A DNA stretch of 64,000 bases from JANRIG01 sp033765235. GTDB lineage: Bacteria > Bacteroidota > Bacteroidia > Cytophagales > UBA9547. Both the position numbers and the translations under genes were made by a program. The notes below the pieces were generated by a model, which searched no databases, was not told the origin of the DNA, and was given only the letters and a program-made list of their open reading frames with translations. The stretch lies in assembly GCA_033765235.1 (NCBI GenBank), contig JANRIG010000023.1, positions 1 to 64,000 of the forward strand. Reading direction: 5' to 3'. This document shows, one piece after another, positions 1-8,119 of the stretch; within the stretch, counting starts at the first letter, position 1; every line of letters begins with the position of its first letter.

Positions 1-1
1 A

Positions 2-1462
2 GGCATAATTAGCCCTTCGTACAAAATGCATGTAGTAGAGAGCAATGGCATACCCAACTATGCTCCTGCATGGATTACATTCACCAGCAGTGCCACATCG
101 GGAGGCAACACAGGTATTAATATAGATGTAACGGGCAATGCAGCTTCAGGCACTGCAGTGATATACGGTGCTTATGCCAAAGCTACTGCTGCAAACTTTG
201 CCAACTATGCCACAGGCGTGTATGGCGAAGCTGCTTATACAGGTGGCACTACCAGTGCACTCACAGGAGTATGGGGCGAAGCCAAGTCTATACACACAGG
301 TGAAAACTACGGAGTGTATGGAAGAGCATATGCTTCTTCAACTGCTAACTATGGTGTCGCAGGCATAGTATCAGGCACAGGAGGTACAAATAACTATGGA
401 GTATATGCCAATGTAAATGCCTCAGGCACGAATAGTTATGGACTATATGTATCTGTGACAGGTGCCGCTACCAATAAGGCGGCAGCAGTATTCAACGGAG
501 GCACAGTAGCCATAGGATATATCAACCCACCCATACCCACTGCAAGTTTGCAGATAAATGCCGTATCAGATGGTATTGTAGTACGTGATGGTATTAACAA
601 TGACGGTATTATTATAGATAAAGACTGGGTAAGAAGTGGCTGGACAGGCACTAACCTCAATATTGGTGCGGGCAATAATCTCATATTTCAAACCAATAAC
701 GCTGGTTGGCAACAACGAATGATTATAGATAATGCCGGTAAATTTGGACTTGGCAGAAACACCACCACTGGAGCCTTAGTTACACTAGGACAAGCTGGAA
801 TAGAAGGTTCTATAAATATGTTTGGGGCTACATCAGGAAGTGTTACACTTACTCCCCCGGCTACAGTAATCACACCTTACACTTTCACCTTACCCGATTC
901 AGATAGTCCATCTCAATCTGTACTTTACAACAATGGTTCAGGCTTTACAAAATGGCAACAAATGGGAGTTGTAAGCAATATTATAGCCAATGTAGGACCA
1001 ATCAACAATGTAGAAACCAAAATTATATCCTACCAGATTCCACCCAACTCCGCAGCTATTGGCACTACATATAGAATAAAAATATTTGGAAATGCTACCT
1101 CCACCGCGGCAAACACCAGTACGTTTAGAATTAGATATGGAACTACAGACACTAATTCAGATGCGGTTGTAATTACCTCAGCACCTACTGCCGCAACTAC
1201 AGGTACAGATGTTGCTTTTATGCTTGAAGCATTGGTGGTATTTAGAACCATTGGGGGTTCAGGTACTCTAATGCCATCAATAGTTATTAACAATGCAAAT
1301 AACACAGGTGTAATGAATTCACCTACTTTTTCAACTCAACCACTTACAGCTGTAACCATAAATACCACTGCCACCAATTATCTTAGACTTTCATACCAAG
1401 CATCAGCTGCTACTACTAACGTAACCATTAGAAATGCAATAATTGAATTGATACGCCCTTAA
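2..1462 (+). CDS. repetitive fibre-like surface protein, 5'-truncated by window edge
   Basis: The frame is open from base 2 with no stop before the first ATG at 26, so the gene almost certainly begins upstream of the window. The visible part is about 486 residues, rich in Gly, Ala, Thr and Asn. The first 150 residues carry short Tyr-Gly repeats (NYGVYGRA, NYGVYANV, SYGLYVSV). Phrases such as PSYKMHV and KFGLGRNTTTGALVTLG resemble the repeated 'GIGTxxPxxxLHV' units of Bacteroidota fibre or tail-spike-like proteins. The last 150 residues look like a beta-rich receptor-tip domain. There is no type IX sorting domain at the C-terminus. A cell-surface or phage-tail-like fibre is an inference; no enzyme motif is visible. 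Confidence 0.6.
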   Translation, partial: GIISPSYKMHVVESNGIPNYAPAWITFTSSATSGGNTGINIDVTGNAASGTAVIYGAYAKATAANFANYATGVYGEAAYTGGTTSALTGVWGEAKSIHTGENYGVYGRAYASSTANYGVAGIVSGTGGTNNYGVYANVNASGTNSYGLYVSVTGAATNKAAAVFNGGTVAIGYINPPIPTASLQINAVSDGIVVRDGINNDGIIIDKDWVRSGWTGTNLNIGAGNNLIFQTNNAGWQQRMIIDNAGKFGLGRNTTTGALVTLGQAGIEGSINMFGATSGSVTLTPPATVITPYTFTLPDSDSPSQSVLYNNGSGFTKWQQMGVVSNIIANVGPINNVETKIISYQIPPNSAAIGTTYRIKIFGNATSTAANTSTFRIRYGTTDTNSDAVVITSAPTAATTGTDVAFMLEALVVFRTIGGSGTLMPSIVINNANNTGVMNSPTFSTQPLTAVTINTTATNYLRLSYQASAATTNVTIRNAIIELIRP

Positions 1463-1493
1463 GGCAGAAGTTACTCATTAGTACAAAAAAGCA

Positions 1494-2522
1494 CTAAATA
1501 ATGAGCACAGCTTTGTATTTATCTACATTTTTTATAACAATTCCTGTGCCTCTCACTACCGCTCTTAGAGGATCTTCGGCTACATGTATGGGTAGTTTTG
1601 TTTTCATTTGCAGCCTTTTATCTAACCCTTTGAGCAAAGCTCCTCCACCGGTAAGATGTATGCCCCGCTCATATATATCGGCCGATAGTTCAGGTGGAGC
1701 AGTTTCCAATGCTTTGAGTACTGCCTCTTCTATTTTTGAAACAGATTTGTCGAGCGCAAAAGCTATCTCTGAGTAGGATACCTTGATTACTTTGGGTATA
1801 CCTGTCATTAGGTCGCGCCCACGTATTTCATAATCATCGGGTGCATTTTCTAGCTCAGTGAGTGCAGAACCTACCTCCATTTTCACCTTTTCTGCTGAGC
1901 GCTCGCCTATGAGCAGGTTGTGCTGGCGGCGCATGTAGTCTAGTATATCTTTGTTAAATACATCGCCGGCTATACGAATAGACTGGTCGCATACTATGCC
2001 TGAAAGTGCTATTACTGCAATTTCAGTAGTGCCACCACCTATGTCTACTACCATGTTGCCCACCGGCTGCTCTATGTCTATGCCTATCCCAATTGCAGCA
2101 GCTATGGGTTCGTGTATCATATATACCTCTTTGGCACCGGCGTGCTCAGCAGAGTCGCGCACTGCACGTTTTTCTACCTCAGTAATGCCTGAAGGTATGC
2201 ATATCACCATGCGGTGTGAAGGTGGAAACCAACGCTTTTTGCCTTTATCTATCATTTTTATCATCTCACGTATCATGTGCTCGGCAGCATGAAAGTCGGC
2301 TATCACTCCATCTTTGAGTGGACGCACGGTCTTAATATTTTCATGAGTTTTTTCGTGCATCTGCATGGCAGCACTGCCTACAGCCAATACCTTGCCGGTA
2401 AGTTTATCAAGTGCTATGATTGAGGGTTCATCCACAGATATTTTGTCATTGTGAATGATGAGCGTATTAGCTGTACCGAGGTCTATGGCAAGGTCGCTGG
2501 TGAAAATATCGAAAATATTCAT
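1494..2522 (-). CDS. mreB: rod shape-determining protein MreB
   Basis: Actin-like cytoskeletal ATPase of 342 residues, the usual MreB length. Phosphate-1 motif DLGTANT lies at residues 14-20, phosphate-2 DIGGGTTEI near 163, and the adenosine motif LTGGGALLKGL near 290. It polymerises under the inner membrane and guides lateral wall synthesis. It is the last gene of a leftward run (TPM protein, ABC ATPase, pterin dehydratase), about 30 bases after the dehydratase; mreC, mreD and rodA do not follow it here. Family assignment is secure. A paralogue elsewhere in the genome cannot be excluded. Confidence 0.93.
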   Translation of the reverse strand: MNIFDIFTSDLAIDLGTANTLIIHNDKISVDEPSIIALDKLTGKVLAVGSAAMQMHEKTHENIKTVRPLKDGVIADFHAAEHMIREMIKMIDKGKKRWFPPSHRMVICIPSGITEVEKRAVRDSAEHAGAKEVYMIHEPIAAAIGIGIDIEQPVGNMVVDIGGGTTEIAVIALSGIVCDQSIRIAGDVFNKDILDYMRRQHNLLIGERSAEKVKMEVGSALTELENAPDDYEIRGRDLMTGIPKVIKVSYSEIAFALDKSVSKIEEAVLKALETAPPELSADIYERGIHLTGGGALLKGLDKRLQMKTKLPIHVAEDPLRAVVRGTGIVIKNVDKYKAVLII

Positions 2523-2554
2523 TTTTGATTGTTTTGTGTAAAAATAGATATTGT

Positions 2555-2785
2555 TTACAATAATTTGTCTATAGCTGCTGCTAATTTTTTATCTTTTTCG
2601 GTTATAGTATTTCCGGCACTGTGTGTGCAGAGTTTAATATCCACCTCGTTATACACATTGCACCACCAAGGGTGGTGGTCCATGGTCTCGGCTAATAATG
2701 CTACACGAGTCATAAATGCAAATGCTTCGCTGAAATTTTTGAAAGTAAACTTTCGTATAAGTTTGTTATCTTGCTCTATCCACAT
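2555..2785 (-). CDS. 4a-hydroxytetrahydrobiopterin (pterin-4a-carbinolamine) dehydratase
   Basis: Small protein of 76 residues matching the PCD/DCoH signature: E-x3-H-H-P followed by an aromatic and a His (EtmdHHPwwcnvY...H). It dehydrates 4a-hydroxytetrahydropterin, recycling the pterin cofactor of aromatic amino acid hydroxylases. It is shorter than the usual 95-110 residues; the N-terminal strand seems reduced, but the catalytic His pair is intact. It lies 14 bases after the ABC ATPase and 32 before mreB, so it is probably co-transcribed. No hydroxylase gene is in the window. Confidence 0.82.
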   Translation of the reverse strand: MWIEQDNKLIRKFTFKNFSEAFAFMTRVALLAETMDHHPWWCNVYNEVDIKLCTHSAGNTITEKDKKLAAAIDKLL

Positions 2786-2799
2786 ATATATATATTGAT

Positions 2800-3414
2800 T
2801 TATGTGCCAATATGCAAAAAATCTGAGGACATTTGATATTCGTGGGGCAAATTAGAACTAATAATTACTATTTTTTCATTTTGCATATTAATTTGGTCAA
2901 GATACCATGATATATTTTCTTCGTCTAAGTTAGTAGTGGGCTCATCGAGCAGTAGGATAGGTCTTGCAGATGCAAATGCCAATAAGAGCTTTAGTCTTTG
3001 TTTCATACCTGACGACAGATGTGAAACCAAAGTATTCTCCATGTCTTGAAAATTACCTCTTTTTATTATTTTATTTAGTTCATTATCAGTAGTTAGAGGA
3101 TCAAATATATGGTGAAATTTTATGCTTTCATAAATAGAATATTGCTCTACAAGCTCTATGTAGTGTGCTGCCCATGACAGGTGTTGGTGGTAAGTATCTG
3201 ATGTGCCAAGTATTATTTCACTATGATAATTTATATATACTTTGCCTTGAGTAGGAGTGAGATATCCGGCAATGATATGGAGCAATGTAGTTTTACCTGA
3301 ACCGTTTTTGCCTGTGATGGCATATATTTTACCCTTTTCAAATGTAAAGTTTATGTCCTTGAATAGACATGTACCGTGGTATTTTTTGGCAATATTTTCT
3401 AAAATTATCTTCAA
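2800..3414 (-). CDS. ABC transporter ATP-binding protein
   Basis: ATPase subunit of 204 residues with Walker A GKNGSGKTT (about residues 35-43), signature LSSGMKQRLKL (about 134) and Walker B ILLLDEPT (about 153). It is compact, like CcmA-type or other small export ATPases. No permease gene adjoins it; neighbours are a TPM protein upstream and a pterin dehydratase downstream, so its partner and substrate are unknown. The 36-base gap to the upstream gene suggests one transcript. Confidence 0.85.
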   Translation of the reverse strand: MKIILENIAKKYHGTCLFKDINFTFEKGKIYAITGKNGSGKTTLLHIIAGYLTPTQGKVYINYHSEIILGTSDTYHQHLSWAAHYIELVEQYSIYESIKFHHIFDPLTTDNELNKIIKRGNFQDMENTLVSHLSSGMKQRLKLLLAFASARPILLLDEPTTNLDEENISWYLDQINMQNEKIVIISSNLPHEYQMSSDFLHIGT

Positions 3415-3450
3415 TATTATCCATTATATATAACATTAATAAACCGCCAC

Positions 3451-4212
3451 TTACCAGTCGCCTCCAGAGCCACCGCCTCCAAAGCTGCCACCACCAAAGC
3501 CCCCAAATGAGCCACTTCCCGATGAAAAATTGCCATAGCTATGTCCTCCTCCGCGCCCCATCATGCTTCCGAGCATCATAGCTGTGAATATATCAGGTCC
3601 TCCTGTGCTTCCATAGTTTGATCCTCCTCTGAAAAATTTAGAGATAATATAGAGAATAATTAGGGCTAAAAATATATAAGTACCTATGCCCCCAATAGAT
3701 TTTTTCTTGCTTTTGGCTACTCCTTTGTACTCCCCAGAGGCAAGTTGTATCATAATATTGGTAGCCTCATCTATGCCTTCATAATACATTCTTTCTTTGA
3801 AGGCGGGCTTGAGTATGTGTTCTATGATTTGCTTAGTGGCTGCATCTGTGATTTTGGCTTCAAGCCCATATCCCACTTGTATGCGTATTTTGCGCTCTTG
3901 CATGGCAAAGTATATGAGCACACCATTGTTTTTGCCTTTTTCGCCCAATCCCCAAGATTGTGCCAGCCGAAATGAGTAGTCAAACACATCATCACCCTCA
4001 AGGGATGGCTCTATTACCACTGTGAGCTGAGTAGAGGTGCTGTCACTATATTTGCGCAGTTTGTTTTCAAGTGCACTTGCTTGCTCCGGGCTTAGAGTAC
4101 CGCAGTAGTCATTTACAAGTCTTGGTGGGCTGGGCATAGGTGGCACATCTTTGCCACATAAGCATAGTATTGTACATATATATACTATTGATAAAATTAT
4201 TTTTTTCAGCAT
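3451..4212 (-). CDS. TPM-domain (YgcG/DUF477-like) membrane protein
   Basis: 253 residues. An N-terminal signal segment (residues 1-20) precedes a TPM domain (about 32-155; VNDYCGTLSPEQ, GLGEKGKNNGVLIYF, VGYGLEAKITDA), a single membrane span (about 176-192, IGTYIFLALIILYIIS), and a Gly/Ser-rich tail ending GGGGSGGDW. TPM proteins are periplasm-facing and have been linked to photosystem repair or phosphatase activity in plants; the bacterial role is unclear. It heads the leftward run ending in mreB. Confidence 0.85.
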   Translation of the reverse strand: MLKKIILSIVYICTILCLCGKDVPPMPSPPRLVNDYCGTLSPEQASALENKLRKYSDSTSTQLTVVIEPSLEGDDVFDYSFRLAQSWGLGEKGKNNGVLIYFAMQERKIRIQVGYGLEAKITDAATKQIIEHILKPAFKERMYYEGIDEATNIMIQLASGEYKGVAKSKKKSIGGIGTYIFLALIILYIISKFFRGGSNYGSTGGPDIFTAMMLGSMMGRGGGHSYGNFSSGSGSFGGFGGGSFGGGGSGGDW

Positions 4213-4318
4213 TGATTCACAAACATTTTTTTGTAAAACTAAGTATTAATGCAATGTAAATATAATATATATGAATTAAGTTCGTTATTGTATAATAAAT
4301 ATAGTAATTAATAATAAA

Positions 4319-4795
4319 ATGAACATAAAAGTATTATTAGCAGTTATAGCCATAGGATTTCAAATATTTGCGCAAGCGCAAAATAATAAGACCATGGACA
4401 AAAAATTTGAAGTACAAAAAGCGGAGACCGAGTGGAAAAAGCAACTTACCCCTGAGCAGTATTATGTATGTAGGCAAAAAGGTACAGAAAGCCCGTTTCA
4501 AAATAAATATTGGAACAATAAAGAAAAAGGCAAATACAAATGTGTGGCCTGTGGCGAGGTACTATTTGAGTCTGATACTAAATTTGACAGCGGCTCGGGC
4601 TGGCCAAGTTTTTACCAAGCTGTAGCCAAAGATAAAATATTGGAAGAGACAGACAAAAGCCATGGAATGACTCGTACTGAAGTGATGTGCAAAAAATGTG
4701 GTGCGCACCTCGGGCACCTGTTCGACGATGGTCCCAAGCCTACAGGCATGCGCTATTGTATCAATTCTGCTTCTTTGGACTTTGAGAAGAAGTAA
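4319..4795 (+). CDS. msrB: peptide-methionine (R)-S-oxide reductase MsrB, exported form
   Basis: 158 residues. A hydrophobic N-terminus ending in AQAQ suggests export, followed by the SelR/MsrB fold. The zinc site is two CxxC pairs (CVAC, CKKC), the substrate loop is SGSGWPSF, and the catalytic Cys lies in MRYCINSASLDF near the C-terminus. It reduces methionine-R-sulfoxide in oxidised proteins. The signal-like N-terminus implies the periplasm. It is a single-gene unit flanked by leftward genes. Confidence 0.93.
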   Translation: MNIKVLLAVIAIGFQIFAQAQNNKTMDKKFEVQKAETEWKKQLTPEQYYVCRQKGTESPFQNKYWNNKEKGKYKCVACGEVLFESDTKFDSGSGWPSFYQAVAKDKILEETDKSHGMTRTEVMCKKCGAHLGHLFDDGPKPTGMRYCINSASLDFEKK

Positions 4796-4905
4796 GTAAA
4801 TAGAATGCTAAATATTACCATCAATAAAGTACCTTACAGTTAGGGAGATAAATAATAATGTTTTGTTGAAAACCAATATTCAAACTATTTATCAAATAAT
4901 AATCG

Positions 4906-6237
4906 TTAAATATATTGATTAATAATATTTTCATACAGCTCTTGCTTTCCGCTAATTTGCTTAGGTACTTGCACCCTTGCCAATGAGGCTAATTCTGTAA
5001 GGTCAAGTTTGCCGTTTTCAAAGTGTTTGCCATCGCCTGCATCATAGCTGCTGTATCGGTCTTTGCGCATTTCACTGTATTTTGACTTGCTAAGTATATC
5101 ATCTGCTATAGTAAGTGCTCTGGCAAAAGCATCCATACCTCCTATATGAGCATAGAATAAGTCCTCAAGGTCAGTAGAGTTTCTGCGTGTTTTGGCATCA
5201 AAGTTTACACCTCCAGTGGTAAATCCACCGGCTTGCAGCACTACAAGCATGGTTTCAGTAAGTTCAAAAAGGTCTGTTGGAAACTGGTCAGTGTCCCATC
5301 CGTTTTGGTAATCGCCACGGTTTGCATCCATACTTCCAAGCATGCCTGCATCGGCAGCTACTTGCAGCTCGTGAGCAAATGTATGGTTGGCAAGAGTAGC
5401 GTGGTTGCACTCAAGGTTAAGCTTAAAGTCTTTTTCAAGTCCGTATTGTCTTAAAAATCCAATCACAGTAGCAGCATCAAAGTCATATTGATGTTTGCTG
5501 GGCTCCATAGGCTTGGGTTCTATGTAAAAGGTGCCTTTAAACCCTTGCTTGCGGGCATAGTCTTTGGCAAGGTTTAGAAATCTGCCCATGTGCTCTACTT
5601 CTCGTTTCATATCTGTGTTGAGTAGGCTCATATAGCCTTCTCTGCCTCCCCAAAAGGTATATCCCTCACCTCCCAGAGCTATAGTAGCATCTATGGCAGT
5701 CTTTACTTGAGCAGCTGCATGGGTGAGCACCGCGAAGTCAGGGTTGGTAGCTGCACCATTCATATATTTGGGGTTTGAAAATAGATTGGCAGTGCCCCAG
5801 AGCAACTTTACTCCGGATTTTTTTTGTTTTTCTTTTGCATAATCTACCATGATTTGCATATTTTTATCAGAGTCTGAGAGTGTTTTACCCTCAGGTGCAA
5901 GGTCAAAATCATGAAAGCAATAAAAAGGTATTCCCATCTTGGTAGCAAATTCAAAACAGGCATCTGCTTTGTCTTTGGCAGCCTCTATAGGGTCCGGTGA
6001 CACAGACCAAGGAAAATTTTTGGTGCCAGGTCCAAAAGGGTCGTTGCCGGTACCACAAAATGCATGCCAATAGGCTACCGAAAACCTGAAGTGGTCTTTC
6101 ATTTTTTTGCCCTTGACTACTTTTTCAGCATCGTAATATTTGAACGAAAGCGGGTTGTCGGATGTTTTACCTTCATATTTTACTTGATTTACAAATGTAA
6201 AATACTCCTTTTTGCCTATTGTGATGGTATTTGACAT
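4906..6237 (-). CDS. xylA: xylose isomerase
   Basis: 443 residues, the length of class II xylose isomerases. The catalytic His/Asp segment FHDFDLAPEG is near residue 100, the metal-site region FWGGREGYMSLLNTD near 195, and EPKPMEPSKHQYD near 240. It interconverts D-xylose and D-xylulose (and glucose and fructose). No xylulokinase, xylose transporter or regulator adjoins it, so it appears as a lone transcription unit divergent from an OsmC gene. Confidence 0.96.
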   Translation of the reverse strand: MSNTITIGKKEYFTFVNQVKYEGKTSDNPLSFKYYDAEKVVKGKKMKDHFRFSVAYWHAFCGTGNDPFGPGTKNFPWSVSPDPIEAAKDKADACFEFATKMGIPFYCFHDFDLAPEGKTLSDSDKNMQIMVDYAKEKQKKSGVKLLWGTANLFSNPKYMNGAATNPDFAVLTHAAAQVKTAIDATIALGGEGYTFWGGREGYMSLLNTDMKREVEHMGRFLNLAKDYARKQGFKGTFYIEPKPMEPSKHQYDFDAATVIGFLRQYGLEKDFKLNLECNHATLANHTFAHELQVAADAGMLGSMDANRGDYQNGWDTDQFPTDLFELTETMLVVLQAGGFTTGGVNFDAKTRRNSTDLEDLFYAHIGGMDAFARALTIADDILSKSKYSEMRKDRYSSYDAGDGKHFENGKLDLTELASLARVQVPKQISGKQELYENIINQYI

Positions 6238-6318
6238 AAAAAACTATTGCTGATTTGAGATAAACGATTTATGATTGTGCAATAATAATGATAAGTTCTA
6301 TATATTAAATAAAAAAAT

Positions 6319-6738
6319 ATGAATATACATGTAAAACGTATAAATAATGCTGTAAACCTGAAAGCTACCAATGAAGATGGGGCTTCTATTGTGATGGATG
6401 GGTCACCCTCTATAGGTGGTGAAAACTTGGGCATGAGGCCTATGCAAGTGCTCCTAAGCTCTTTGGGTGGGTGCACCTCTATGGATGTGCTTAGCATATT
6501 AACCAAAATGCAACAAAAGGTATCAGCATATGAAGTGTTATTGGACGGTGAGCGCGAACCTGATGTTACACCTTCACTTTTTAAAAATATTCACCTAAAA
6601 TTTATACTAAAAGGCGATAACTTAGAAGATAGCAAGGTACAGCGAGCCATAGAATTGTCTATGACCAAATATTGCTCGGTTTCAAAAACTTTGGAGCCTA
6701 CCTGCAATATTACATGGAGCTATGAAATAGTGAAATAA
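6319..6738 (+). CDS. OsmC/Ohr family protein
   Basis: 139 residues with the OsmC core: LLSSLGGCTSMDVLSIL holds the first redox Cys (about residue 52), and KYCSVSKTL the second (about residue 114). Such proteins are thiol-dependent peroxidases for organic hydroperoxides or related YhfA-like proteins. The 'GGCTSMDV' spacing is closer to the YhfA-like group than to Ohr. The stop is separated by a single base from that of the convergent wecA-like gene. Confidence 0.85.
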   Translation: MNIHVKRINNAVNLKATNEDGASIVMDGSPSIGGENLGMRPMQVLLSSLGGCTSMDVLSILTKMQQKVSAYEVLLDGEREPDVTPSLFKNIHLKFILKGDNLEDSKVQRAIELSMTKYCSVSKTLEPTCNITWSYEIVK

Positions 6739-6739
6739 A

Positions 6740-7771
6740 TTATTCCAAAGGTTTAACTTTGCTTTTTAGTGCTTCAAGAATAAATACAAAAACTGCACAC
6801 ATCAAGGCCAGTATGAGAAACAAAACATGTATGGGTAAAAAGCTAATAGAAGTAATAGTAATGATAGCCACCAGATTAAACACCATAAGCACTGATACTA
6901 CATAGCCTGATTTTAAATTTAATTTTTTTAGGATATGGTGCAAATGATTTTTGTCCGGGGAAAAAGGCGACTTCCCAGCTAATACCCTGATAATGAATAC
7001 TCTTGTAGTGTCTAATATAGGAATTATTAATATAGCCATAGACACAATAGACGCAGACGGTACTAATTGATATTCAATAAACTTGATGGCCATTACAGAT
7101 AATATAAAGCCACATACCAGCGAGCCTGTGTCGCCCATGAATATTATGGCCTTGTTAAAGTTATATTTCAAAAAACCTAATACACTGCCTACCAAGCAAA
7201 AAGCCACTTGGGTAAAATAAATGGAATTGGATATTTTTCCAAAATAAAAAAATATACCAAATACAGCAGAAGTAAATACCAAAATAGTACCTGCCAAACC
7301 ATCAATACCATCTACAAGGTTTATGGCATTGGTAATACCTATTATTACCAAAAAAGTAAATGCATAGCTTATGCCCATGGGAAGCTCATAGAGCCCGAAA
7401 AGTCCTTGAAATGAGGTAATTCTGATGTTGCCAATGAATACTACAATGCCTGTGGCCAATACTTGTACAAAAAATTTTTTAAATACTGATACAGATACTA
7501 TATCGTCTTTGAGACCTATAAAAAAAAGCACTATACTGCCTGCTACTATCTGCTGCACCTCTTTGTCAAAGTCGCCAAATATGGTGAGGGCAGAGGTAAA
7601 CCCTGCAAATATAGCTATTCCTCCAAGCCTGGGAGTGAGGGAGTTGTGCACTGTGCGCAGATTGGGCTCATCCAGTATTCTTTTGAAGTGTGCTACATTG
7701 ATAATTGAAGGTATGGCAAATACAGTGATAAAAAATGACCATAAAAAACAAAGTATAGAGTTAATAAACAT
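6740..7771 (-). CDS. undecaprenyl-phosphate glycosyl-1-phosphate transferase (WecA/TagO/MraY family)
   Basis: 343-residue polytopic membrane enzyme of glycosyltransferase family 4 of the MraY type. Signature segments are FIGLKDDIVSVS (Asp-Asp, about residue 86), AINLVDGIDGLAG (about 150), FMGDTGSL (about 211) and the loop HLHHILKKL (about 278). It transfers a HexNAc-1-phosphate to undecaprenyl phosphate, starting O-antigen, capsule or teichoic-type polymers. The Asn-Leu-Val-Asp-Gly-Ile-Asp-Gly pattern and HLHH loop favour WecA/TagO over MraY. An exact -7 promoter box lies 5 bases before its ATG. Confidence 0.9.
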   Translation of the reverse strand: MFINSILCFLWSFFITVFAIPSIINVAHFKRILDEPNLRTVHNSLTPRLGGIAIFAGFTSALTIFGDFDKEVQQIVAGSIVLFFIGLKDDIVSVSVFKKFFVQVLATGIVVFIGNIRITSFQGLFGLYELPMGISYAFTFLVIIGITNAINLVDGIDGLAGTILVFTSAVFGIFFYFGKISNSIYFTQVAFCLVGSVLGFLKYNFNKAIIFMGDTGSLVCGFILSVMAIKFIEYQLVPSASIVSMAILIIPILDTTRVFIIRVLAGKSPFSPDKNHLHHILKKLNLKSGYVVSVLMVFNLVAIITITSISFLPIHVLFLILALMCAVFVFILEALKSKVKPLE

Positions 7772-7776
7772 ACCTG

Positions 7777-7784
7777 CAAAGATA
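7777..7784 (-). promoter_or_regulatory. TAnnTTTG promoter box 5 nt before wecA-like ATG
   Basis: The minus strand reads TATCTTTG, an exact match to the Bacteroidota -7 consensus, then five bases and the ATG at 7771. In Bacteroidota the start of transcription falls roughly 5-7 bases past this box, which would place it at or next to the ATG. No clear -33 TTG was found. Confidence 0.55.
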
Positions 7785-7847
7785 CTAAATAATTATAAAA
7801 CGCCCATAAATATTACAATCTGTGATGCCAAATACATAAAAAAAACA

Positions 7848-7855
7848 TACATTTG
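7848..7855 (+). promoter_or_regulatory. TAnnTTTG promoter box for DUF4834 gene
   Basis: TACATTTG matches the Bacteroidota -7 consensus exactly and lies 23 bases before the ATG at 7879. The predicted leader is about 17 bases. No convincing -33 element. Confidence 0.5.
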
Positions 7856-7878
7856 CACAAAGTACTCATATATTTAAT

Positions 7879-8112
7879 ATGTTAAAACTAATCTTCATAG
7901 TCATTGTAGTAGGATTTGTATTTTCCAGGATATTCAGGTTCTTATTAAAGTATTTTTTTTATAACGAAGTTTTAAAAAAAACCGGTGCCTACAGCCACCC
8001 CTCTAAAAGCAACCCTGAAGGGGAAATAAATATCAATAAGCAATCCTCCAAAAATGATATAAAAGATACTTCCAAAGGAGGTGAATATATAGAATATGAG
8101 GTGGTAAAATAA
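7879..8112 (+). CDS. DUF4834 family small membrane protein
   Basis: 77 residues: one N-terminal transmembrane helix (about residues 2-27, rich in Ile, Val and Phe) followed by a charged, Lys/Ser/Asn-rich soluble tail. This matches the short DUF4834 proteins of Bacteroidota; their function is unknown. It is monocistronic and convergent with the NAD(P)HX repair gene, 7 bases between stops. Confidence 0.75.
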   Translation: MLKLIFIVIVVGFVFSRIFRFLLKYFFYNEVLKKTGAYSHPSKSNPEGEININKQSSKNDIKDTSKGGEYIEYEVVK

Positions 8113-8119
8113 TCTGTCA

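Noticed and set aside
1474..1505. Inverted repeat CTCATTA/TAATGAG between the first gene and mreB as a bidirectional terminator
   Set aside because: Arms are only 7 AT-rich bases with an 18-base loop and no clear T-run; likely chance in AT-rich sequence.
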